Both the position numbers and the translations under genes were made by a program. A DNA stretch of 52,301 nt. Origin: Eubacteriales bacterium (GTDB lineage: Bacteria > Bacillota > Clostridia > Oscillospirales > CAG-382). The notes beneath the pieces are model-generated. The model did not search any database. It saw only the letters and a list, made by a program, of their open reading frames with translations, and was not told the DNA's origin. The stretch lies in the NCBI GenBank assembly GCA_028702135.1, contig JAQVPJ010000015.1:1-52301 (forward strand), read 5' to 3'. The stretch's first letter is position 1. The number at the start of each line of letters is the position of its first letter. Shown here piece after piece: positions 1 to 7,120 of this stretch.

Positions 1-207
1 CTACAATAAGGCTCTATAAAGGCAATTAAATTGGTTGTAATCACAAGGTTTTTATGATAAAATTAAACCGTTGATAACAGACGCTTGATAGCATTTTGAT
101 AACAGAAGTTCAGTATATACCGTATGGTATGGATAATTGGAATCAAAATGAGTAAAAAGGAATCAAATGACCAAAACAAAACCGTTTAACTCACCTTTTG
201 TTTTGGC
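1..207. other. Left flank of the integrated element, no gene found
   Basis: No convincing open reading frame. The stretch contains TTGATA three times (71-76, 85-90, 96-101), the last two 11 bp apart, the same spacing as the arm-type repeats inside the neighbouring element. It also has a 10-bp perfect inverted repeat at 172-205. It does not encode GMP synthase, although the direct repeat at 208 matches the guaA 3' end. I infer that this may be the end of another integrated element. Confidence 0.5.
172..205. repeat. 10-bp inverted repeat next to the left attachment site
   Basis: CAAAACAAAA at 172-181 is perfectly complementary to TTTTGTTTTG at 196-205, with a 14-nt loop. It ends two bases before the core direct repeat at 208. 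No T-run follows it on the plus strand, so a simple terminator is not obvious; it could be a recombinase-related structure. Confidence 0.5.
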
Positions 208-219
208 GAGTGGGAATAA
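208..219 (+). repeat. Left attachment core (attL), guaA-3'-end-like
   Basis: GAGTGGGAATAA is repeated exactly at 12268-12279. Read in frame it is E-W-E-stop, the C-terminus of bacterial GMP synthase; the guaA 3' end is a known integration hotspot. The upstream sequence here is not guaA, since an in-frame stop occurs seven codons earlier, so this copy does not adjoin the host gene. Confidence 0.6.
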
Positions 220-227
220 AAAACAAA

Positions 228-265
228 AAGCCTGAAAGCGTTGATATTGCAGCGTTTTCAGGCTT
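228..265 (-). terminator. Rho-independent terminator of the integrase gene
   Basis: AAGCCTGAAA at 228-237 pairs with TTTCAGGCTT at 256-265, with additional GCG pairing inside. On the minus strand the hairpin is followed by a T-rich tract, about 30 bp beyond the integrase stop codon. Confidence 0.8.
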
Positions 266-280
266 ATTTATTTTGCAGTC

Positions 281-297
281 GTACTAAAAGCGTACTA
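281..297 (+). repeat. Arm-type integrase binding repeat, left end
   Basis: GTACTAAAAGCGTACTA holds two GTACTA units 11 bp apart and overlaps the integrase stop codon. A copy with one mismatch lies at 12150-12166 near the other end in the same orientation. Paired direct repeats flanking the core are typical arm sites of lambda/Tn916-class integrases; the binding role is inferred. Confidence 0.55.
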
Positions 298-1359
298 CTT
301 TTTATTTAGAAGCTCTAATTTGTCAGCCACTTCTGAATGCTTGTTGGGATATAGATGTGAATAAGTTTGCAAAGTGGTTTCAATGTTTTCATGTCCAAGC
401 CTTTCAGAAATCAACAACGGGGAGAATCCCATTTCAATCAATAATGAAGCATGTGAATGTCGCAGATCATGAATTCTAATTCTCTTTACACCTGACTTCT
501 TACATCCTCTGTCCATTTCATGATGTAAAAAATATTTTGTTACATGAAATAATCGGTCATTAGGTTCATAATCATATAGCCTGGATGAATAGTCTTGAAT
601 CAATTCACATAGGAATTTTGGCAAGGTGATAGTTCTTTTGCTTTTTGGTGTTTTTGGTTCAAGAATCAAGTCCTGGTTGCCCATCCTTGCATAGTTTTTG
701 TTGATGCTTACTGTTTGAACAGCAAAATCAAAATCATTTAATGATAATGCTAACAATTCACCTGACCTCATACCTGTCCAAAATAGAATGTTAAAAACAG
801 CCTTTGATGTTGGCTTATCTTCAACAATGTTCATAAACATCTTAAATTCTTCAACAGTCCAAAACTCTATTGAATCTGCATTCTTTTTGCCCATAGAACC
901 TGCTGTTCTTGCAGGATTGGAAGGCAATTTATAATATTTCATGGCATAATTGAATAAAGCTGAAAGCTGATTGTTTATTGTTTTTAAATAAGTTTGGCTA
1001 TAATTACTATCATTTGAAATCAATTCATTTTGCCACTTCCTGACCGTTGTTGCGGTAATGGTGTTTAAGGGCATGTTTTGAAAAAAGGGTAATAATTTTA
1101 AATTTATTGTATATTGTTTGTTTTCAAGCGTGGTTGGCTTCAATCTGCTTTTACAATCTTCCATATACAGTTCAACCAGGCTACCAAATGTCATGTCACA
1201 GGAAGCATGTGCTTTATTAAGGAATTCACGTTCAAAAGCCTTGGCTTCCCTTTGGGTTGTAAAGCCTTCCTTTTTCTTTTGGCGGTTGTTCCCCTGCCAG
1301 TCCTTGTAATAGAATTTGCAGTACCAAGTATTACGTTTTTTATCTTTGTAGACAGGCAT
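295..1359 (-). CDS. int: Tyrosine recombinase / phage integrase
   Basis: A 354-residue site-specific recombinase that would catalyse integration and excision of the element. The start is placed at ATG 1359 (MPVYKDKKRN) because AAAGGA lies just upstream; a longer frame from 1416 has no better site. The order is an N-terminal AP2-like arm-binding domain (YCKFYYKDWQGN), a SAM-like core-binding domain (TFGSLVELYMEDCKSRLKPT), then the catalytic domain with Arg in TGMRSGELLAL, the lysine region PKTPKSKRTI, HDLRHSHAS, LGH and the nucleophile Tyr in TYSHLYP. All catalytic residues are present. It is the last gene at the left end, pointing outward to the core repeat, which is the usual layout. Confidence 0.95.
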   Translation of the reverse strand: MPVYKDKKRNTWYCKFYYKDWQGNNRQKKKEGFTTQREAKAFEREFLNKAHASCDMTFGSLVELYMEDCKSRLKPTTLENKQYTINLKLLPFFQNMPLNTITATTVRKWQNELISNDSNYSQTYLKTINNQLSALFNYAMKYYKLPSNPARTAGSMGKKNADSIEFWTVEEFKMFMNIVEDKPTSKAVFNILFWTGMRSGELLALSLNDFDFAVQTVSINKNYARMGNQDLILEPKTPKSKRTITLPKFLCELIQDYSSRLYDYEPNDRLFHVTKYFLHHEMDRGCKKSGVKRIRIHDLRHSHASLLIEMGFSPLLISERLGHENIETTLQTYSHLYPNKHSEVADKLELLNKK

Positions 1360-1456
1360 TATATCATTCCTTTCATTTGACTTTTGAATCATGAAATGAT
1401 ATAATAAATTAACCATTCATGATTCTTTCGTTGTTTCTTGATTTGGTTGCTTTCTG

Positions 1457-1486
1457 AATCCTCATGGTTGCAGCCGTGGGGATTCT
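1457..1486. repeat. Hairpin between repressor and integrase genes
   Basis: GAATCC and GGATTC, with further CA/TG and GG/CC pairing inside, form a hairpin in the 150-bp gap between the two leftward genes. The T-rich side is on the plus strand, so its role in leftward transcription is unclear. Confidence 0.35.
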
Positions 1487-1514
1487 TCTTGTTCACCGTT
1501 GCAGTGGTGATGTA

Positions 1515-2084
1515 TTATTTATTTGTATTTTCATTGGATTCGCCTGAACCGTTTTCTGTTACAGCAGAGGGCGGTTCTTTTTTGTTTTTATGATATTGCA
1601 GAAGAATCATTCCTTCAATGGATTCCTTGCTTCTGTTCTGCAAGGTTTCAAATTCCTCTTGTGTAAATGTTGCTGTGATTCCATCTTTGGATAAAGTGGA
1701 AATATAAGTTGCATCTTCAATCACTGTTGAATGACCAATTACATTGCCGGATCCATCATATTCTTCCTGCTCATAGCTATCAAGAATTTCATCAATTTGG
1801 CAGTCATAGGTATATTCTAAAGATTTTAAATAGGAAACAAATGATTCAAAAAGATGAGCTTCTTTTGCATGTTTATCTCCAGTAGTCAACCATTCTTTAC
1901 TGATATTGTATTTCGTGCATATCAATTCAATGTAATTATCTCGTACCTTTCTAATGCCTTTTTCAATATTTGAAATTCCAGATTTAGATAAACCAATAGA
2001 CTTGCCAAATTCTTCTTGTGATAAATTTAAAGATTCCCGTAATTCTTTGATTTTAATGTTGACGATTTCCAACAGCTTCACCAT
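1515..2084 (-). CDS. XRE-family phage repressor
   Basis: A 189-residue DNA-binding protein, probably the lysogeny repressor. The N-terminus carries an HTH_3/XRE domain (IKELRESLNLSQEEFGKSIG, then LSKSGISNIEKGIRKV), and the segment CTKYNISKEWLTTGD is typical of Firmicutes prophage repressors. The C-terminal half is acidic and unrecognised; I see no LexA-type Ser/Lys protease motif, so induction by RecA-stimulated self-cleavage is unlikely. The start is uncertain: ATG 2084 directly abuts the AGAAAGG site, so an in-frame TTG four codons later may be used. It is divergent from the Cro-like gene across a shared promoter region. Confidence 0.88.
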   Translation of the reverse strand: MVKLLEIVNIKIKELRESLNLSQEEFGKSIGLSKSGISNIEKGIRKVRDNYIELICTKYNISKEWLTTGDKHAKEAHLFESFVSYLKSLEYTYDCQIDEILDSYEQEEYDGSGNVIGHSTVIEDATYISTLSKDGITATFTQEEFETLQNRSKESIEGMILLQYHKNKKEPPSAVTENGSGESNENTNK

Positions 2085-2100
2085 CCTTTCTATAACATCG

Positions 2101-2129
2101 ATTATAGCACATCATGTTTTCAAAGTCAA
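2101..2129 (-). promoter_or_regulatory. Repressor promoter
   Basis: On the minus strand there is a TTGACT -35 (2124-2129), a 17-bp spacer and a TATAAT -10 (2101-2106). A GTTTTCAAA motif at 2116-2124 sits inside the promoter and recurs at 2146-2154; it is a candidate operator for the repressor or the Cro-like protein. Confidence 0.8.
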
Positions 2130-2145
2130 CATTTATATACAAAAA

Positions 2146-2154
2146 GTTTTCAAA
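2146..2154 (+). promoter_or_regulatory. Candidate operator GTTTTCAAA
   Basis: Second copy of the 9-mer, 30 bp (close to three helical turns) from the copy at 2116 and just upstream of the rightward -35 box. Its location between divergent repressor and Cro-like genes suggests an operator; this is inferred. Confidence 0.4.
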
Positions 2155-2159
2155 AAGTA

Positions 2160-2188
2160 TTGACATTCAGAACAAACTATGATAAAAT
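2160..2188 (+). promoter_or_regulatory. Rightward early promoter
   Basis: TTGACA at 2160-2165, a 17-bp spacer and TAAAAT at 2183-2188. Transcription would start near 2195, which rules out a start of the next gene at 2179 and supports ATG 2221. Confidence 0.8.
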
Positions 2189-2220
2189 GTATACAGACGG
2201 AACAGAAAGGAGTGAATATA

Positions 2221-2439
2221 ATGCGTATTAGTAAGGAAAAAATAAAAATATACATGGCTAACAATTGTATGACTTATGATGACCTTGCAAAGAAATCAAG
2301 AGTTTCAAGATTTACTATCCAAAAGATGTTTGCCAATAAAGTAGATACCAGACCAGTAACTATTGGTAAGATAGCCAAGGCATTGAATGTTAAGGTTGAA
2401 GAACTGATTGAATATGAAGCTGCAACATCCAATCAGTAA
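2221..2439 (+). CDS. Cro-like XRE helix-turn-helix protein
   Basis: A 72-residue protein that is almost entirely a HTH_3 domain (IYMANNCMTYDDLAKKSRVS, RFTIQKMF, VTIGKIAKALNV). A strong AAAGGAG precedes ATG 2221. It is first in the rightward operon and divergent from the repressor, as for Cro-type antirepressors. It probably binds the shared operators between the two genes. Confidence 0.85.
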   Translation: MRISKEKIKIYMANNCMTYDDLAKKSRVSRFTIQKMFANKVDTRPVTIGKIAKALNVKVEELIEYEAATSNQ

Positions 2440-2489
2440 ACAGGATTTAGAAAGCAACCAAACCAAGATTAAGAAAGGAGGTGTAAAAT

Positions 2490-2684
2490 ATGTCAAGCAG
2501 CTATGCAATTAAGCAAGAATCAAGGTTCTATTGTGCTTCTGATGTTGCTTCAATTCTTCAAGTTTCTGAAACCACAGCTTACAGAATTATAAAGAAATTA
2601 AATGATGAGCTAAAGCAACAAGGGAAAATTGTCACAGCAGGAAAAGTATCGAGAAGATATTTTGAAGAAAAGGTCTATTTATAA
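2490..2684 (+). CDS. Excisionase-like helix-turn-helix protein
   Basis: A 64-residue protein with a winged-helix MerR/excisionase-type motif (FYCASDVASILQVSETTAYR followed by IIKKLNDELKQQGKI). The site AAGAAAGGAGGTG directly precedes the ATG. Small proteins of this kind in the early region of integrative elements act as directionality factors or regulators. The distance from int is unusual for xis, so a regulator is equally possible. Confidence 0.65.
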   Translation: MSSSYAIKQESRFYCASDVASILQVSETTAYRIIKKLNDELKQQGKIVTAGKVSRRYFEEKVYL

Positions 2685-2753
2685 GATGCTGCAACATCTT
2701 GAAATAACTAAGGATTAAGAAAGCAACCAAAAATTGAAAGGATGGATGATAGT

Positions 2754-3221
2754 ATGAAAAAATTAGCAACAATCAAGACATCAGCAGATGTCAGCAAAAT
2801 CACTGCTTCAAGGATTCAGAACATGAAATTGGAAAAGCTTGGGGTATTAGTGACCTTGGATAATGGACAGGCTTTCCTGTTCCCACTGATGACTTCATTT
2901 CAGATTCACAGATGTAATGAATTCCTGCGTTCACTGAACCTGGGAATGGAAATTTGGTTTCCTTATGATGGTTCAATAGCTTCCATCAACCAGTATGCAT
3001 TTATGATCAGCAACTGCATGAATACATTGAGGATAAAAAGAATGATGGATTCAATGGAACTTCCTAATGGGGTGACCCCTGATGAATTGAATTTCATTGT
3101 CCTGGGAACGCTTTCAAATAAAGACAAAGTGAACCTGATTACTGCAAAGGTTGGTTACTTGGAAGCAAAGGTTCATGAAGCGGTTCAGATGATTAGAAAA
3201 GAAAGGATGGTACAAGCATAA
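2754..3221 (+). CDS. Phage protein of unknown function
   Basis: A 155-residue soluble protein I do not recognise. The start is placed at ATG 2754 (MKKLATIKTS) because AAAGG lies 12 bp upstream; the in-frame ATG at 2742 would abut the ribosome binding site. The N-terminal part is beta-rich (LEKLGVLVTLDNGQAFLFPL) and the C-terminus helical and charged. Its stop overlaps the next start (TAATG), so the two are translationally coupled. The early-region position suggests a role in replication or regulation, inferred only. Confidence 0.7.
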   Translation: MKKLATIKTSADVSKITASRIQNMKLEKLGVLVTLDNGQAFLFPLMTSFQIHRCNEFLRSLNLGMEIWFPYDGSIASINQYAFMISNCMNTLRIKRMMDSMELPNGVTPDELNFIVLGTLSNKDKVNLITAKVGYLEAKVHEAVQMIRKERMVQA

Positions 3222-3760
3222 TGAATAACATTGATATGAGTAAAGCAAGGAAGTATGAACTGGTAAAAACCCTGTTTTATAAGATGTACAGTGAGCTGGA
3301 CTATGTAAATGAAAAGGAAAAGGAAAAGGAAAAAGCAAAAATCATCCTTCTCAGGAAGCATCAATTTGATGCACTACTTCTGATTGATGTCTTGATTAAG
3401 GGCGGTCATATTGAAAACAACATCAATTCGGAAGTTTATGATATGTATGCTTTCTGTTCGAAAGAATTAGGTTTACAAACAATGAGCAAATATGAATTTT
3501 CTAAAATGATTTGCAGGTACTTTGGATTCACCACAAAACCGCAAAGGTTTGGGGATAAACTTGACCGAATTTTTGTCAAAAGGATTGAGATAAAGAAACC
3601 CATAGAACCTTATTCAGTGATAGGAATGGACAACTGGAAAGCTGCACCAGTGGAAGAAAAGATGCAAATCGTCAAAAGTGTATGTTCAGGTGACATCATG
3701 GTTTCCTATGATGATTATGAAATGTTGCTGAAATACATGGTGGAAAAGGTTGAAAAATGA
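3221..3760 (+). CDS. Phage protein of unknown function with KE repeat
   Basis: A 179-residue protein with no recognised domain. Residues 31-39 form a KE repeat (NEKEKEKEKAK) encoded by a GAAAAG hexamer tract at 3311-3334; the six-base period keeps the frame. The C-terminal part (YEFSKMICRYFGF, then QRFGDKLDRIFVKRIE) resembles a winged-helix DNA-binding segment. It lies just upstream of the repeat cluster at 3774-4072, so it is the best candidate for a protein that binds those repeats; this is positional inference. Confidence 0.65.
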   Translation: MNNIDMSKARKYELVKTLFYKMYSELDYVNEKEKEKEKAKIILLRKHQFDALLLIDVLIKGGHIENNINSEVYDMYAFCSKELGLQTMSKYEFSKMICRYFGFTTKPQRFGDKLDRIFVKRIEIKKPIEPYSVIGMDNWKAAPVEEKMQIVKSVCSGDIMVSYDDYEMLLKYMVEKVEK

Positions 3761-3773
3761 AAATGTTACAGTT

Positions 3774-4072
3774 GTGTTACACATTGTTACGGTTCAAAAC
3801 GCTTTGAACCGTAACACATAAAACCCTTGAAAATCAAGAGTTTCAGAGTTCAAAGTTGAAGTGTTACACATTGTTACGGTTACATTCAACTTAATAACAA
3901 CATATCATTTTTAGACATCATTAAAAATTGTTGATTCTCTAAAAAAAAGAATATAAGAGATATTACTGTAACAATGTGTAACATTTAAAGAAAATACACC
4001 TTGAAACCCTTGATATTACTGACTTTTACCAATGTTACACATTGACCTTTCGAACTGTAACAATGTGTAACA
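3774..4072. repeat. Cluster of TGTTACACATTGTTAC repeats, candidate origin or operator
   Basis: A 340-bp gene-free gap. A 21-bp block containing TGTTACACATTGTTAC occurs identically at 3774-3794 and 3861-3881. Its reverse complement TGTAACAATGTGTAACA occurs at 3967-3983 and 4056-4072, and a partial copy AATGTTACACATTGACC lies at 4031-4047. Between the first two units a long palindrome spans 3785-3816, with 14-bp arms meeting at ACGC. Iteron-like arrays with an AT-rich tract (3895-3960) are typical of replication origins, but multiple operators for a phage regulator fit as well. Confidence 0.75.
3785..3816. repeat. Long palindrome with 14-bp arms
   Basis: TGTTACGGTTCAAA pairs with TTTGAACCGTAACA across a 4-nt ACGC loop. 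It embeds half of the TGTTACACATTGTTAC repeat and could extrude as a cruciform or fold in RNA. Confidence 0.75.
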
Positions 4073-4100
4073 TAAACCCAAACACAGAAAGGAAGATAAA

Positions 4101-4355
4101 ATGTCAAAATCAGTTTCAATCCTTGAAATCATAGATGTCATAGGTGAAGATATGACCCAAAAACTAATTGATAACTTTGCAGGAAGGACATTCTATTTCA
4201 ACAAGAAACCAAAGGCAATCGAATTCCCTGACCAGGAATCAAAAGAATTGTTTGCAAGAAATGCATTTTACAGTGGTGCAATGTCATTAAGTGATATATC
4301 TGACCAAATGAATCTGTCAGTTGACCATGTGAGAAAGTTAATCAACAAAAGGTGA
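4101..4355 (+). CDS. Mor-family-like transcription activator
   Basis: An 84-residue protein resembling the Mor/C activator family of Mu-like phages. The N-terminus SILEIIDVIGEDMTQKLIDN with the following FAGRTFYF matches the dimerisation part of the family, and the C-terminus (FYSGAMSLSDISDQMNLSVD followed by HVRKLINK) is a helix-turn-helix. AGAAAGGAAG precedes ATG 4101. The gene is directly downstream of the repeat cluster, which may hold its promoter or operators, and is followed by a strong terminator, so it forms its own unit. It probably activates the downstream phage genes. Confidence 0.72.
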   Translation: MSKSVSILEIIDVIGEDMTQKLIDNFAGRTFYFNKKPKAIEFPDQESKELFARNAFYSGAMSLSDISDQMNLSVDHVRKLINKR

Positions 4356-4374
4356 TTACATATCCCTTGATAAC

Positions 4375-4418
4375 AAGAACCCTTCCATGAGCCTTAAAAC
4401 CACTTGTGAAGGGTTCTT
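4375..4418 (+). terminator. Rho-independent terminator after the Mor-like gene
   Basis: AAGAACCCTTC (4375-4385) pairs perfectly with GAAGGGTTCTT (4408-4418) and is followed by ATTTTATT. The rest of the gap to 4667 holds a TGTTACAGATGTTAC site near 4436 that resembles the upstream repeats, and a hairpin at 4602-4628. Confidence 0.8.
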
Positions 4419-4601
4419 ATTTTATTCAGATTATTTGTTACAGATGTTACACTACAAATAGTATTCATTTCCGTCATATTTCAGAAAAACAACCATATAT
4501 GGTGTTTTGCTATGTACATTCAGGGAGCTGCCCTATACAATGAAGATGGTTGATAATTACTTTCTTCCATCTTCTTTTTTCTTTTAGATTGACCTGCTGT
4601 T

Positions 4602-4628
4602 CCCTGGTTGTAAAGGCAGCAACCAGGG
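4602..4628 (+). repeat. Hairpin in leader of the 58-residue gene
   Basis: CCCTGGTTG (4602-4610) pairs with CAACCAGGG (4620-4628). It lies 40 bp before the next start codon and has no T-run, so it may be a leader RNA structure rather than a terminator. Confidence 0.4.
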
Positions 4629-4667
4629 GGCAGAAAAGGTAATAAACTTTTGAAAGGATGTATTTAC

Positions 4668-4844
4668 ATGAACATGAATGAACAAGAAATGATTATAAAT
4701 GCAGTGGCGGTTCTGATTGGTGATTATAGCAGGGAAAGAAAGAAGGCTGCAAAGCTTATTCTGAAAATGTTACTACCAGGTGAAGTTTACAAGGATTTGA
4801 TGAATGATGAACAGTTAAAGCCTGTTGTTAAGGCATTGAAATAA
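4668..4844 (+). CDS. Small phage protein of unknown function
   Basis: A 58-residue, mainly helical protein (MNMNEQEMIINAVAVLIGDY...). ATG 4668 is chosen because AAAGG lies 10 bp upstream. No family is recognised. It precedes the terminase-small-subunit-like gene by 34 bp and is probably co-transcribed with it. Confidence 0.6.
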   Translation: MNMNEQEMIINAVAVLIGDYSRERKKAAKLILKMLLPGEVYKDLMNDEQLKPVVKALK

Positions 4845-4878
4845 TTTGAATAAATTTTAAGGAAAAGGGGGTGACCAT

Positions 4879-5229
4879 ATGTTACATAAGAAGCAGAAAA
4901 AGTGTCTTGAACTGATGGCATTAGGCGAATTTACACAAAGAGAAATTGCAGAACAGATTAAAGTGACGGAACAGACCATCTGCAATTGGAAAAAGAATGC
5001 TGAATTCACCAATGAACTTGACAGGCTTATCAGAATAAGCATCCAGTCATTGGCTGCAAAGGCATTCAAGACACAAACAAGCCTTTTGAATGCAAAGAAT
5101 GAAATGGTCAGGTTCTTGGCTGCTAAAGATATTCTTGACAGGGCAGGATTCAAGGCAACTGAAAAGCTGAACATTGAAGGGTCAATTCCAGTGGTCATCA
5201 TTGATGATATGGGTGATGAAGATGACTAA
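4879..5229 (+). CDS. Terminase-small-subunit-like HTH protein
   Basis: A 116-residue protein with an N-terminal helix-turn-helix (LMALGEFTQREIAEQIKVTE followed by QTICNWKKNAEF), as in the phBC6A51-type small terminase and related phage DNA-recognition proteins. The remaining helices (LAAKAFKTQTSLLNAKNEMV) and acidic tail (DDMGDEDD) fit that family. Small terminases select viral DNA for packaging with a large ATPase subunit, but no large subunit is found here. It could therefore now serve as a regulator or redirect a helper phage's packaging. Confidence 0.7.
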   Translation: MLHKKQKKCLELMALGEFTQREIAEQIKVTEQTICNWKKNAEFTNELDRLIRISIQSLAAKAFKTQTSLLNAKNEMVRFLAAKDILDRAGFKATEKLNIEGSIPVVIIDDMGDEDD

Positions 5230-5238
5230 TAGTGACAT

Positions 5239-5248
5239 GTTAGTAACA
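5239..5248 (+). repeat. GTTAGTAACA motif, first copy
   Basis: A near-palindrome (GTTA-G-TAAC) in the gap before the gene at 5328. The same motif recurs at 7021-7030 and 8132-8141, each time in a leader gap of this element. Confidence 0.45.
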
Positions 5249-5327
5249 TAAACACTGGAAAAGCAAGCAAAATAAACACTTTGAACTTATTGAACAATAA
5301 ATTTTATAAAGAAAGGCGGTGTAACAG

Positions 5328-5681
5328 GTGAAAAACAATGAGAAATTCCAACAGAAAATAGCATCCGAACTGAAAGCAGCAAAGGGTGACAAGCAGAAGC
5401 TTCAATCTCTGATGCAGAAGGTTCTTGACCATTACATGCCCCTGACCAAAGCACAGATTAAACGGATGCGTGACTTGATGTTTTCTGTTCAGGCAGAAAG
5501 GCTGAAAATCAACACAAATTATCGTGATCTTGCTACTTTGCTTGATGACATTACTGCTGCTTATCCTGGTGACCTGGGTGAACTGACGGATGAAAGAATT
5601 AATCAGAATCAGCAGGAACTTGAATATTGCATGGCTGCACTGAATGCCATATTCAAGACTGGTGGTGATACAAGCGCATGA
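5328..5681 (+). CDS. Element protein of unknown function (117 aa)
   Basis: Starts with GTG 5328 behind AAAGAAAGGCGGTG. It is a helical, charged protein (KNNEKFQQKIASELKAAKGD, KQKLQSLMQKVLDHYMPLTK) with no domain I recognise. It heads a block of four compact unknown genes that sits where portal and capsid genes would normally follow a terminase gene. The reading frame is intact with good coding character. Confidence 0.65.
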   Translation: MKNNEKFQQKIASELKAAKGDKQKLQSLMQKVLDHYMPLTKAQIKRMRDLMFSVQAERLKINTNYRDLATLLDDITAAYPGDLGELTDERINQNQQELEYCMAALNAIFKTGGDTSA

Positions 5682-5961
5682 ATACATCATTCAGCAGCTT
5701 GACCTGGTGCTGAAAACAGTGGTTGAAATGGATGCAGCAATTAAGGTTATCAGGGAAAGTAGTACTAAAAAAAGGGGTAAGTTCCAACTTAACATATCAC
5801 AGGAAGAAAAGCAGCGGATGATTCAGAAGGCAAAAGCGGTTTATTCCAACAAAATCAGTTCCATATATACGGAACTGAACAAAAAACTGAAAAGTTCAAA
5901 TATGTCTGAACTTTTCAACCCATATCAAATAAAAAGTGAGGTAATCGAAAATGACAAATAA
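5662..5961 (+). CDS. Element protein of unknown function (~100 aa)
   Basis: Begins at GTG 5662 or 5665, overlapping the end of the previous gene; a longer frame from 5644 exists but lacks a ribosome binding site. The protein is helical and charged (VVEMDAAIKVIRESSTKKRG, ISQEEKQRMIQKAKAVYSNK) and probably forms a coiled coil. Function unknown. It overlaps the next gene by 11 bp, indicating translational coupling. Confidence 0.55.
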   Translation: MVIQAHEYIIQQLDLVLKTVVEMDAAIKVIRESSTKKRGKFQLNISQEEKQRMIQKAKAVYSNKISSIYTELNKKLKSSNMSELFNPYQIKSEVIENDK

Positions 5962-6247
5962 TGAATTCAATGAACACATGAAGCAGCTTGCAAAGTCAGC
6001 TAATATCACAGATACAACAAACCTGCAAAACCAGGTAATTCAGCATTACAATCCGCAAATCCATGCATTGGTTGACCAAATGATTGAACTTGCAAGACAG
6101 ATCAATCAGCTATCCAATGAAAGAAATAGAATGTATAGCCAAATGTCATACATCATCAAAGGTGACTATGAAGGTTATGCATTTCAAAGTATTTTTGATG
6201 AAAATTCCATGATTTATAAAATATTGAAAGAAGCGAAAGGACGGTAA
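5951..6247 (+). CDS. Element protein of unknown function (98 aa)
   Basis: ATG 5951 lies 5-8 bp after GTGAGG within the end of the previous gene. The sequence is polar and helical, with a likely coiled-coil segment (IHALVDQMIELARQINQLSN). No family is recognised. It is followed without a gap by the next gene. Confidence 0.6.
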   Translation: MTNNEFNEHMKQLAKSANITDTTNLQNQVIQHYNPQIHALVDQMIELARQINQLSNERNRMYSQMSYIIKGDYEGYAFQSIFDENSMIYKILKEAKGR

Positions 6248-6973
6248 TTGAAAATGAAAATTGAATTTATGGTTAGAATCAAAGACTTGGTTGATGCACA
6301 CAGAACGAATGATGAACAGTGCATTGAAGCAATGACTGCGGTGCTTGAAAAGTGGAAATCCCCTGCACTTACGAATAAATACACCAGGGAATTTATTGCA
6401 CAGTCCATGCAGGATGAACTGAATGAAACTCTTACCAGTTCGGTGAAGGTGGATGTTGTTCTGAATCAGAAGCTGAAAGCGGTCATTGCAGCGGTGAAAG
6501 AACAGTTGATGCCTGTTTACTTCAAGGACTTGGATAAACCTGCTGATTATGCGGTTCAGGTAAGCAATGCCCTGAAATTCCTGGAATATGAAGGTGATGA
6601 ACTGACTGATGAAAGTGCATACATCATTCTGAAACCCTTCTTGGATGATTATGAGCAGATGCGGTTGTTCAAGAATGTCATTCAGAAGAAAGTCAACATC
6701 ATTGATGCTTCTGGAAGCACCACTTTCCCCAAGACATTTGGGAAACTGAACAATACAGAAGTGTTCCTGAATATGTTCAGTGAAATTGAACTACTTGCTG
6801 AACAGCTTTTCATCCATCCAAAGAGAGAGGGCGAAGCATTCAACTTCTTTGGTACATACTTCACTGTCAAACAGGATGGTTATGAAGAAATAGCAGGTGA
6901 AATGGACATTGTGAAGCTTGCTGAAAGTGTTGAAGAAATGGCTGAACCCCTTCCTTCCCTAATTGAAAATTAA
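6248..6973 (+). CDS. Element protein of unknown function (~241 aa)
   Basis: An acidic, largely helical protein I cannot assign. The start is TTG 6248, 7 bp after AAAGG and immediately after the previous stop, or ATG 6254, 13 bp after it. Noticeable segments are QKKVNIIDASGSTTFPKTFG and FNFFGTYFTVKQDGYEEIAG, the latter beta-rich. It closes the four-gene unknown block and is followed by a strong hairpin. Confidence 0.65.
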   Translation: MKMKIEFMVRIKDLVDAHRTNDEQCIEAMTAVLEKWKSPALTNKYTREFIAQSMQDELNETLTSSVKVDVVLNQKLKAVIAAVKEQLMPVYFKDLDKPADYAVQVSNALKFLEYEGDELTDESAYIILKPFLDDYEQMRLFKNVIQKKVNIIDASGSTTFPKTFGKLNNTEVFLNMFSEIELLAEQLFIHPKREGEAFNFFGTYFTVKQDGYEEIAGEMDIVKLAESVEEMAEPLPSLIEN

Positions 6974-6980
6974 CTTTCAA

Positions 6981-7020
6981 AAGCAAGGGAACAGGTGCAA
7001 AATACCTTGTTCCCTTGCTT
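6981..7020. terminator. Strong hairpin ending the unknown-gene block
   Basis: AAGCAAGGGAACA (6981-6993) pairs with TGTTCCCTTGCTT (7008-7020), with GGT/ACC pairing inside. The T-run is weak on both sides, so termination efficiency is uncertain, but its position just after the stop codon fits a terminator. Confidence 0.6.
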
Positions 7021-7047
7021 GTTAGTAACAAGGTAGTAACAAAATCA
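7021..7047 (+). repeat. GTTAGTAACA motif, second copy, doubled
   Basis: GTTAGTAACA at 7021-7030 is followed by GTAGTAACAAAATCA at 7033-7047; the latter is shared almost exactly with 8132-8147. Both precede genes of the phage structural module. Confidence 0.45.
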
Positions 7048-7120
7048 GCATAAAAACCAGTAATTATAATGATTTGGTTTTATTGTTCGATAAATTTTCA
7101 ATCAAGGGGGGGTGGTTCAG

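Noticed and set aside
3311-3334. GAAAAG hexamer tract as a possible phase-variation switch
   Set aside because: The unit is six bases, so changes in copy number keep the frame and cannot switch the gene off.
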